Source: Pseudomonadota bacterium
GTDB taxonomy: Bacteria > Pseudomonadota > Gammaproteobacteria > Burkholderiales > Burkholderiaceae_E
Direction of reading: 5' to 3'
Length of the DNA: 17,573 bases
Assembly: GCA_023389175.1 (NCBI GenBank)
Contig: JAEWEW010000006.1
Span: forward strand, 1-17,573
Position numbers and translations under genes: made by a program. The notes under the pieces are model-generated. The model was given only the letters and a program-made list of their open reading frames with translations, did no database searches and was not told the origin of the DNA. Position 1 is the first letter of the stretch. Each line of letters begins with the position of its first letter. Positions 1-6,065 of the stretch are shown piece by piece.

Positions 1-1
1 G

Positions 2-175
2 CTCAATGCCACCCACCTGATGGCCACGCTGTCGTTCCAGCGGGCGATTTCCGGCGGCGCGCTCGGAGAGGGTGCGGCGCTCGCGATCGCGATGGTGCCG
101 TTCCTGCTCGCCGCCATCCTCTTCTCCTACTTCGGCCTGCAGCGGCGCGCGTGGCAGCAGGGGAGCGACAAATGA
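2..175 (+). CDS. Carbohydrate ABC transporter permease, MalF-type (C-terminal end only)
   Basis: Only the last 57 codons are present; the gene enters from the left edge and stops at TGA 173-175. The reading frame gives the end of an integral membrane protein: a final hydrophobic segment (GEGAALAIAMVPFLLAAILF, about residues 22-41 of the visible part) followed by a short basic cytoplasmic tail (QRRAWQQGSDK). The segment resembles the last transmembrane helix of MalF-type permeases of CUT1 sugar importers. A MalG-type permease starts 31 bases downstream on the same strand, the standard order for the two membrane subunits, and this supports the call more than the short tail itself. The substrate cannot be told from this fragment. 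The ATPase and binding protein would be expected further left. Confidence 0.75.
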   Translation, partial: LNATHLMATLSFQRAISGGALGEGAALAIAMVPFLLAAILFSYFGLQRRAWQQGSDK

Positions 176-206
176 GGCGGCAGCCTGGCCGCGGCGAGGC
201 GGCGGC

Positions 207-1085
207 ATGAGCACGAAGGCCGAGCGCCCGGACAGCGAGGGCATGGCGTTCCTGGAGACGGCGGGCCGTCGCTGGGTGACCGTCTACATCCCGATGGCGA
301 TCTTCGTCTTCGTGCTGCTTTTCCCGTTCTACTGGATGACGATCACCTCGCTCAAGCCGAACGAGGAGCTGCTCTCGCGCGAAGGCAATCCGTTCTGGGT
401 GGTCAACCCGACGCTGGACCACTTCAAGAAGCTGCTGTTCGAGACCGACTATCCGGCGTGGCTCTTCAACACGATGCTGGTGGCCGTGGTGGCGACCATC
501 GCGTCGCTCGTGGCCGCGGTGCTGGGCGCCTACGCGATCGAGCGCCTGCGCTTCAAGGGCGCGAGAGCCAGCGGGCTCGCGATCTTCCTCGCGTATCTCA
601 TCCCACCGTCCATCCTGTTCATTCCGCTCGCCATCGTGCTGCAGTGGTTCGGCCTCTTCAATACCCGCTGGGCCCTGATCTTCACCTATCCGACCTTCCT
701 CATCCCGTTCTGCACCTGGCTGCTGATGGGCTATTTCCGCTCGATCCCGTTCGAGCTCGAGGAATGCGCGCTGATCGACGGGGCGTCGCGCTGGGAGATC
801 CTGGTGAAGATCGTCCTGCCGCTGGCCGTGCCCGGCTTGATCTCGGCCGGCATCTTCGCCTTCACCCTGTCCTGGAACGAGTTCATCTACGCGCTCACCT
901 TCATCTCGGATTCCGAGATCAAGACGGTGCCGGTCGCGGTGGTGACCGAGCTGGTGGAAGGTGACGTCTACCACTGGGGTCCGCTGATGGCCGGCGCCCT
1001 GCTGGGGTCGGTGCCGGTGGCCATCTTCTATTCCTTCTTCGTGGAGTACTACGTTGCCGGCATGACCGGCGCGGTCAAGGAGTAG
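207..1085 (+). CDS. Carbohydrate ABC transporter permease, MalG-type
   Basis: A 292-residue inner-membrane subunit of a binding-protein-dependent sugar importer (CUT1 family). Six hydrophobic segments are visible at about residues 25-46, 88-111, 122-146, 155-175, 207-229 and 258-280. Between the fourth and fifth lies the cytoplasmic EAA coupling loop (E185, E186, A188, G192, then LP at 204-205), which docks on the ATPase. The C-terminal half contains the WNEFIYAL stretch common in MalG-type proteins. The start at ATG 207 is chosen because it follows the MalF-type stop by 31 bases, has GAGG at 196-199, and leaves a short cytoplasmic N-terminus before helix 1; the frame is open further upstream inside malF. 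Length matches the family. The transported sugar is unknown. It is the last gene of its operon, as the next gene is convergent. Confidence 0.9.
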   Translation: MSTKAERPDSEGMAFLETAGRRWVTVYIPMAIFVFVLLFPFYWMTITSLKPNEELLSREGNPFWVVNPTLDHFKKLLFETDYPAWLFNTMLVAVVATIASLVAAVLGAYAIERLRFKGARASGLAIFLAYLIPPSILFIPLAIVLQWFGLFNTRWALIFTYPTFLIPFCTWLLMGYFRSIPFELEECALIDGASRWEILVKIVLPLAVPGLISAGIFAFTLSWNEFIYALTFISDSEIKTVPVAVVTELVEGDVYHWGPLMAGALLGSVPVAIFYSFFVEYYVAGMTGAVKE

Positions 1086-1149
1086 CGGGTCAGGCAGCCC
1101 CGCGGGCCAGGGCGTCCGACGGGAATCCGGGCGGTTGGGGCACCGGGAC

Positions 1150-1593
1150 TCAGAGCCGGTAGGTCTTCAGGTGGATGCTGGTTTCCGTGCTGCTGATGCC
1201 TTTCAGCAGGCGTATCCGGTCCAGCACCTGCGAGAGCTCCGCAAGGTTGGCGGCGCGCAGCTCGGCCAGGAGGTCCCAGCGGCCATTGGTGTCATGCAGG
1301 ACCGCGACGCCGGGCTCGCCCAGCAGGCCTGCGATGACCTCCCGGGTCTGGTTGCCCTCGACCGCGATGCCCATCCAGGCCCGGATCTCGTCCGGGCGGG
1401 CATCCGGGCGCAGCCGCACGGTGTAGCCGACGATGACGCCGGCGTCCTGCAGCCGGTTCAGCCGGTTCGTCACCGTCCCGCGAGAGACATCCAGCCGATG
1501 CGCAAGCTCTGCGATGCTCGCACGGGCGTTCACCCGGAGCAGCGCGATCAGCGCCCGGTCCGTATTGGTCAAATTGTCAGGGATGTCTGCCAC
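1150..1593 (-). CDS. Lrp/AsnC-family transcriptional regulator
   Basis: A 147-residue protein of standard Lrp/AsnC size. Residues 9-58 form the winged helix-turn-helix, with recognition helix region VSRGTVTNRLNRLQDAGVI (36-54). Residues about 65-145 form the RAM ligand-binding and oligomerisation domain, including the NGRWDLLAEL stretch (103-112) that corresponds to the conserved G-x-x-D region. The start is a GTG at 1593-1591; no ATG lies in frame upstream before a stop, and an ATG overlapping it by one base is out of frame. It is transcribed away from the ornithine cyclodeaminase/arginase pair, with 122 bases between the start codons. Lrp-family regulators commonly control the adjacent divergent amino acid catabolic genes, so arginine or ornithine is the likely effector (inference). 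An inverted-repeat arm abuts its start codon, which suggests autoregulation. Confidence 0.93.
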   Translation of the reverse strand: MADIPDNLTNTDRALIALLRVNARASIAELAHRLDVSRGTVTNRLNRLQDAGVIVGYTVRLRPDARPDEIRAWMGIAVEGNQTREVIAGLLGEPGVAVLHDTNGRWDLLAELRAANLAELSQVLDRIRLLKGISSTETSIHLKTYRL

Positions 1594-1633
1594 ATCGACA
1601 GGTTTCTTTCGGATTCCGCAAGTATCTGTCGAT
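1594..1633. promoter_or_regulatory. Candidate operator: inverted repeat between regulator and cyclodeaminase genes
   Basis: The 8-bp arms ATCGACAG (1594-1601) and CTGTCGAT (1626-1633) are exact reverse complements separated by 24 bp, centre to centre 32 bp, about three helical turns. The left arm touches the GTG start of the Lrp/AsnC gene, and the spacer is more A/T-rich than its surroundings. Paired sites on one DNA face fit cooperative binding by Lrp-family multimers. The function is inferred; I did not recognise a clear -35/-10 pair for either gene. Confidence 0.45.
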
Positions 1634-1706
1634 TTACTTTGTCATGTCCACCGTGGAACCTGAGGGCCATGCCGCTGCAGCATGCGCTGCAACACCAAGC
1701 CGGTAC

Positions 1707-1710
1707 GGAG
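1707..1710 (+). promoter_or_regulatory. Ribosome binding site deciding the cyclodeaminase start
   Basis: GGAG lies five bases before ATG 1716. The upstream in-frame ATG at 1644 has no comparable site and would overlap the operator region, so 1716 is preferred. Confidence 0.55.
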
Positions 1711-1715
1711 CCTGT

Positions 1716-2858
1716 ATGGAACTTCTCGAATCGAATGAAGGTCGCCTGCGTCCTGTCGAAGCACCGGCCCGGGGCGCGCGCAGCCCCGCGCGCGCCCTCG
1801 GCATTGGCCGTGGTGCCGGCCAGGTCGGCTTCCTGAGCGCATCCGCCGCGGTGCATCTGGTACGGACGCTGGGGGTTTCGACGGTGCTCGCCGGCATCGC
1901 GGACCGCATCGAGGCGGACTTCCGTCGCTGGGAATCATTCGACAAGAAGGCGCGCATCGCGAATCATTCGGCCGATGGCGTGATCGAGCTGATGCCGATC
2001 GCGGATCCACAGACCTGGAGCTTCAAGTACGTGAACGGACATCCCGGCAACGGACGTCATGGGAGGCCGACCGTCATGGCCTTCGGCGCGCTCGCGCGGA
2101 TGGCCGACGGCCAGCCGGAGTTCATCGCGGAGCTGACGCTGACCACCGCGCTGCGTACCGCGGCCATGTCGGCGCTGGCCGCGCGCTGGCTCGCACGGCC
2201 GGGGTCGCGCACGATGGCGCTGATCGGCAACGGTGCGCAGGCCGAGTTCCAGGCGCTCGCATTCCAGCGGCTGCTCGGGATCGAGTGTGTGCGGGTTCAT
2301 GACACCGATCCCGCCGCCACCGACAAGCTCTGCCGCAACCTGCAGGACAGCGGGCTCGCGCTGGTGCGATGCCGGGATGCAGCCGAGGCCTGCCGGGGCG
2401 CGGACATCGTCACGACGGCCACGGCGGCCCAGCGCAGGGCGGCGGTCGTCACCCCGGCCATGGTGGCACCCGGAATGCACCTCAATGCAGTCGGCGGCGA
2501 CAGCCCCGGCAAGACCGAGCTGCATCCGGACGTGGTGGCGTCCGCGGGGATCTTCGTGGAGTACGAGCCGCAGACCCGGGTCGAGGGAGAGATCCAGCAG
2601 CTTCCCGCCACGGCGCCGGTGACCGAGCTCTGGCGGGTCATGTCCGGTCGGGCGCCCGGACGCATCGACGACCGGCAGCTCACGCTGTTCGATTCGGTCG
2701 GCTTCGCACTGGAGGATTTCTCTGCGCTGCACTACATGCGCCGGGAGGCGGAGACGCTCGGCCTGGTGGAATGGATGGACCTGATTCCGGAGCTGGACGA
2801 TCCCAAGGATCTCTACGCGCTGGTCGCCTCGAGCCCATGCCGCCGGTCGCCAGCCTGA
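1716..2858 (+). CDS. ocd: Ornithine cyclodeaminase
   Basis: A 380-residue enzyme of the ornithine cyclodeaminase/mu-crystallin family, converting L-ornithine to L-proline and ammonia with bound NAD. From about residue 39 it follows the Pseudomonas-type enzyme closely. It has the ELMP and FKYVNGHPGN region with the active-site lysine (K104), TALRTAA with R148, the nucleotide-binding turn IGNGAQAEFQA (170-180), and HLNAVGGDSPGKTEL with the catalytic aspartate D261. These residues separate it from the alanine dehydrogenase and other imine reductase branches. Residues 1-38 are an arginine- and proline-rich extension absent from the roughly 350-residue family standard. Its first 16 codons are poor in G/C third positions, so a different start is possible, but no in-frame ATG, GTG or TTG lies between 1716 and the conserved core. 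The 3' end overlaps the arginase start by 22 bases, implying translational coupling. Confidence 0.93.
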   Translation: MELLESNEGRLRPVEAPARGARSPARALGIGRGAGQVGFLSASAAVHLVRTLGVSTVLAGIADRIEADFRRWESFDKKARIANHSADGVIELMPIADPQTWSFKYVNGHPGNGRHGRPTVMAFGALARMADGQPEFIAELTLTTALRTAAMSALAARWLARPGSRTMALIGNGAQAEFQALAFQRLLGIECVRVHDTDPAATDKLCRNLQDSGLALVRCRDAAEACRGADIVTTATAAQRRAAVVTPAMVAPGMHLNAVGGDSPGKTELHPDVVASAGIFVEYEPQTRVEGEIQQLPATAPVTELWRVMSGRAPGRIDDRQLTLFDSVGFALEDFSALHYMRREAETLGLVEWMDLIPELDDPKDLYALVASSPCRRSPA

Positions 2859-3754
2859 TCGGCGCACCCACCGACGTGGGAGCCGGCGTGCGCGGGGCCA
2901 GCATGGGCCCCGAGGCGCTGCGGGTCGCGGGAATCGTCCAGGCACTGCAGCGGCAAGGCGTCGGCGTGCACGACGCCGGCAACCTGGTCGGGCCGGCCAA
3001 TCCGTCGCTTCCGGCCGATGGCGGCTTCCGGCACCTGCACCAGTGCATCGCGTGGAACCGGCTGGTGCACGACGCGATCGCGGAAGCGCTCGGCGAAGGG
3101 CGCATGCCGATCCTGCTGGGGGGCGACCATGCCGTGGGCATCGGCTCGATCAGCGCGGTGGCGCGACACTGCCGAGCGGCCGGCCGGCCGCTGCGCGTCC
3201 TCTGGCTCGACGCCCATGCCGACAGCAACACTGCCGACATCACGCCGAGCGGGAACCTCCACGGCATGCCGGTCGCCTGCCTGCACGGCCATGGCCCGGA
3301 CGCGTTGACCCTGCTCTCCGGCGAGCGGCCTGCGCTGGCGCCCGGCCAGCTGATCCAGGTCGGCATCCGCAGTGTCGACGACGCCGAGAAGGCGATGGTG
3401 GATGCGCTCGGGTTCGAGGTGTTCGACATGCGCCAGGTGGACGAGATCGGGATGCGCGCCGTGATGGAGCGGGCGCTGGCGCAGGTGGTCGACGGCACCC
3501 ACTTGCACGTGAGCCTCGATGCCGATTTCCTTGATCCGTCGATCGCACCCGGTGTGGGCACCGGGGTCAAGGGCGGGCCGACCTATCGCGAGGCCCAGCT
3601 GTGCATGGAGATGATCGCGGACACCGGCTGCCTGGCCTCGCTCGACATCGTCGAGGTCAATCCGGCACTGGATGAACGCAACCGGACCGCGGAGCTGATC
3701 GTGGAGCTGGTCGAGAGCCTGTTCGGCAAGCGCACGCTGATGCGACGCGGTTGA
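2837..3754 (+). CDS. rocF: Arginase
   Basis: A 305-residue ureohydrolase converting L-arginine to L-ornithine and urea. The three binuclear manganese motifs are complete: GGDH (H98), DAHAD (D125, H127, D129) and SLDADFLDP (D228, D230). The DAHADSNTADITPSGNLHGMP stretch (125-145, one residue away from SNTA-type bacterial arginases) and APGVGT after the third motif favour arginase over agmatinase or formimidoglutamase. E273 in the IVEVNP motif is also present. ATG 2837 is chosen because the family N-terminus (ASLIGAPTDVGAGVRG) begins a few residues later; the open frame extends upstream only inside the cyclodeaminase gene. It overlaps that gene by 22 bases, and its product ornithine is the substrate of that enzyme, so the pair forms an arginine-to-proline catabolic route. 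It is probably controlled by the divergent Lrp/AsnC regulator (inference). Confidence 0.94.
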   Translation: MPPVASLIGAPTDVGAGVRGASMGPEALRVAGIVQALQRQGVGVHDAGNLVGPANPSLPADGGFRHLHQCIAWNRLVHDAIAEALGEGRMPILLGGDHAVGIGSISAVARHCRAAGRPLRVLWLDAHADSNTADITPSGNLHGMPVACLHGHGPDALTLLSGERPALAPGQLIQVGIRSVDDAEKAMVDALGFEVFDMRQVDEIGMRAVMERALAQVVDGTHLHVSLDADFLDPSIAPGVGTGVKGGPTYREAQLCMEMIADTGCLASLDIVEVNPALDERNRTAELIVELVESLFGKRTLMRRG

Positions 3755-3797
3755 CCCCGGGTGGCGCCGCCTCCTGGAGGATCAGCCGGCCGGGCGC

Positions 3798-4517
3798 CTA
3801 GCTTCGGCTGGCGGACCGTTCGGATGGGGCCTCGGCCCGGGTCGGCCAGTCCAGCGTCCGGGTGGCCAGAATCGCGGCTGCCTCGAAGGCCTCCATGCGG
3901 CGCTGCACCTTCGACGCGTAGCCCCGCGCGCCGCCGGAGTATCTCGCGAGCGCCGGCGCAAGTTCGCCAGCGCGCGCGACATATCCCGCGAGAACCAGGG
4001 CACCCACGTCGATCCCCACGGTCGCCTCGTGGAGCCGTGCCGGCCCGCCAGCGGCCCGCACCGCTTCGGGATGGAACCGTGGCACCACCTGCATCAGTCC
4101 GCGCGCTCCGTAGCCGGACCGGGCGCGGGGGTTGAAGCTGGATTCGGTCTCCGCGATCGCGAGGAGCAGCGTGGCCGGCAGCCCGTGTCGCCGGGCGGCG
4201 CGCTCGGCAGCCCGCACGATCTCGCGGGCCTCGACCGCGGGACGGCGATAGCGTTCCACGATGTAGGCCACCCGGGCATCCTCGACGGCGCGAGCGGTGC
4301 GCAGTGCAAGCTGGTGTGCCTGCCGGAGCTCTCGAGTGACTTCGGTCCGGTCCGGAATGCCGGCGGGAACCGAGGTGCTGGCCACCGCGAGCAGCAGGGC
4401 AGCCAGGTGGCGCAGGCCGGGCCGGCGGGAGCGCGGCCCCGGCGCGGGACCGGACACCCGCGGCGCCGGGCGGGAAAAGGCAATGCTGGCAAGGGAATCT
4501 GTGGCGGGCTGCTCCAT
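3798..4517 (-). CDS. Secreted lytic transglycosylase (SLT domain)
   Basis: A 239-residue protein (from ATG 4517) that should cleave the MurNAc-GlcNAc bond of peptidoglycan in the periplasm. A basic stretch and hydrophobic core (RRPGLRHLAALLLAVAST, about 31-48) look like a signal peptide ending near SVPAG. The SLT domain carries the catalytic glutamate E125 in ETESSFNPRA, then the GARGLMQVVP motif (about 138-146) and a YSGG motif (193-196), in the order seen in Slt70-type enzymes. The start is uncertain. The frame is open from a TTG at 4565, no candidate has a good ribosome binding site, and a GTG at 4457 would give a more conventional signal peptide with a 14-residue n-region. It follows the efflux operon on the same strand and converges on arginase. 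Which transglycosylase subfamily it belongs to is not clear. Confidence 0.88.
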   Translation of the reverse strand: MEQPATDSLASIAFSRPAPRVSGPAPGPRSRRPGLRHLAALLLAVASTSVPAGIPDRTEVTRELRQAHQLALRTARAVEDARVAYIVERYRRPAVEAREIVRAAERAARRHGLPATLLLAIAETESSFNPRARSGYGARGLMQVVPRFHPEAVRAAGGPARLHEATVGIDVGALVLAGYVARAGELAPALARYSGGARGYASKVQRRMEAFEAAAILATRTLDWPTRAEAPSERSASRS

Positions 4518-4596
4518 CGCGGCCGTGGTGGGCGCCGTCTGCGCGGCAACCACCCCGCCAAGCAAGCAGGATGCCCAGGCAAAACCCCTATTGCGT

Positions 4597-4611
4597 CCGG
4601 TCGAAGACCGG
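4597..4611 (-). terminator. Possible hairpin downstream of the efflux operon
   Basis: A perfect 6-bp stem, CCGGTC and GACCGG, with a 3-base loop lies about 40 bases after the stop of the outer-membrane channel gene. The minus-strand transcript has only a short TTTT about 12 bases further on, so it is not a classic intrinsic terminator. It could weaken read-through into the transglycosylase gene. No gene is seen in the surrounding stretch 4518-4650. Confidence 0.3.
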
Positions 4612-4650
4612 CAACCGCGTCATCGCCCGCCGTGAGCCGTCAGGCCAGGG

Positions 4651-6051
4651 CTACTTCCAGCCGCCGCCGAGCACCTTGTAGAGCGTCACTAGGTTCTGGA
4701 CCTGGGCCGCCTGGACCAGCACCAGAGATTGCTGCGAGACGAACAGGGAGCGCTGGGCATCGAGCACGTCGAGGTAGCTTGCCGCGCCGTTGCGGTAGCG
4801 CAGGTCCGCGAGCCGGAAGCGGGCGCTTTCCGCGCGAACCTGCGCCTGCTGCGCCCGGATCTCGTCGACCAGCGTGGAGCGTGTCGCGAGCGCATCCGAC
4901 ACCTCGCGGAAGGCGTCCTGGATGGCGCGCTCGTAGCGAGCCACGGCGATGTCGCGCGCCGCCTCGCTCGCGCGAAGGTTCGCCTTGTTGCGGCCGTAGT
5001 CGAAGATTGGCAGCAACGCCTGCGGGTTGAGGGTCCACGCGAACTTGCCGTCGGTGAAGAGGTCGGACAGCTCGGTGCTCGCCACGCCGGCGGAGGTGGT
5101 GAGCGAGATGCGCGGCCAGAACGCGGCCCGCGCGGCCCCGATGTTGGCGTTGGCGGCGATCAGCTGCTGCTCCGCGGCGAGCACGTCGGGGCGCCGGACC
5201 AGGACGTCGGATGGCAATCCCACCGGCACGTCCGGCAGCGTCTGGCGCGACATCAGCGGCTGGGGCGGCGGCAGGTCCGCCGGCATCGGCTGGCCGAGCA
5301 GCAGGATCAGCGCATTCTGGTCCAGCGCGCGCTGGCGCCGCACCTGGGCCAGGGTGACCCGGGCGGATTCATAGAGCGCCTCGGCCTGGCGGAAGTCGAG
5401 CTCCGACGCCGCACCGTTGTCGAACTTGAGCTTGGTCAGCTTGAGCGATTCCTCGCGGGTGCGCAGCGCCTGCCGGGTGACCTCGAGCAGCTCTTCGTCG
5501 GCGAGCAGGTTGAAGTAGAGGTTCGCGACGGCGGCGATCAGCGAGATCCTTGCCGACTTCTGCGCCTCCTCGGTGGCGAGGTACTGTGCCAGCGCCGCAT
5601 CGCTCAGGCTGCGGATACGGCCGAAGAAGTCGAACTCGAAGGCGGTGACGGCCAGGCCGACGGTGTAGACGCTGCTCTGCTCGCCGGTCGGGCCGGGCTG
5701 CCGCTGCCCGATCGCCGCGGCATTGACCGTCGGAAGCTGGTCAGCGCGGCGGATGCGGTACTGCGCGCGGGCCTGCTCGATCGCGAGGCCGGCAGCGCGC
5801 AGGTCCCGGTTGTTGTCCAGCGCCACCGTGACCAGGCGCTTGAGGCGAGGATCGGCGAAGAAGTCCTGCCACTGGATGTCCGCGGCGAGCGCGCCGTCCG
5901 CCGGCGCCGACGGTGCCTCCGGGAAGGCCGACGACACCGGCGGGGCGGGGCGCTGGTACTCCGGCGCCATGGATGCGCAAGCCCCGAGCAACAGGCTCGC
6001 CACGAGGCAGGCGGCGCGGCCGCCGAAGGTTCTTCCGCTGTGGTCGGACAT
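4651..6051 (-). CDS. oprM: Outer-membrane efflux channel lipoprotein, OprM/NodT family
   Basis: A 466-residue outer-membrane factor that forms the TolC-like exit duct of the tripartite pump encoded with it. The signal sequence ends in a lipobox, LLGAC, with the acylated cysteine at C25; the mature start SMAPEYQRP resembles OprM-family proteins. The rest contains the duplicated alpha-helical repeats of the family: DNNRDLRAAGLAIEQARAQY in the first half, with RPDVLAAEQQLIAANANIGAARAAFWPRISL and the terminal helix region YRNGAASYLDVLDAQRSLF in the second (quoted piecewise; continuous in the protein). Length is standard. ATG 6051 is chosen over ATG 6069 because it has an AAGGA eight bases upstream; the 6069 start would overlap the pump stop as ATGA. 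It is the third gene of the operon after the adaptor and pump. Confidence 0.93.
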   Translation of the reverse strand: MSDHSGRTFGGRAACLVASLLLGACASMAPEYQRPAPPVSSAFPEAPSAPADGALAADIQWQDFFADPRLKRLVTVALDNNRDLRAAGLAIEQARAQYRIRRADQLPTVNAAAIGQRQPGPTGEQSSVYTVGLAVTAFEFDFFGRIRSLSDAALAQYLATEEAQKSARISLIAAVANLYFNLLADEELLEVTRQALRTREESLKLTKLKFDNGAASELDFRQAEALYESARVTLAQVRRQRALDQNALILLLGQPMPADLPPPQPLMSRQTLPDVPVGLPSDVLVRRPDVLAAEQQLIAANANIGAARAAFWPRISLTTSAGVASTELSDLFTDGKFAWTLNPQALLPIFDYGRNKANLRASEAARDIAVARYERAIQDAFREVSDALATRSTLVDEIRAQQAQVRAESARFRLADLRYRNGAASYLDVLDAQRSLFVSQQSLVLVQAAQVQNLVTLYKVLGGGWK

Positions 6052-6059
6052 CGGTCGTT

Positions 6060-6064
6060 TCCTT
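6060..6064 (-). promoter_or_regulatory. Ribosome binding site deciding the efflux channel start
   Basis: On the minus strand AAGGA sits eight bases before ATG 6051 and immediately after the pump stop codon (6068-6066). It favours 6051 over the ATG at 6069, which has no such site. Confidence 0.5.
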
Positions 6065-6065
6065 G

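Noticed and set aside
1086..1149. Terminator between malG and the convergent Lrp/AsnC gene
   Set aside because: There are GC-rich partial palindromes such as CCCGCGGG, but no stem with a proper loop and no T-run on either strand.
4561..4574. AGCAAGCAGGATGC also occurs near 10797-10810
   Set aside because: It is a single short match, the second copy lies in the coding sequence of the repressor, and there is no shared flank. Likely chance.
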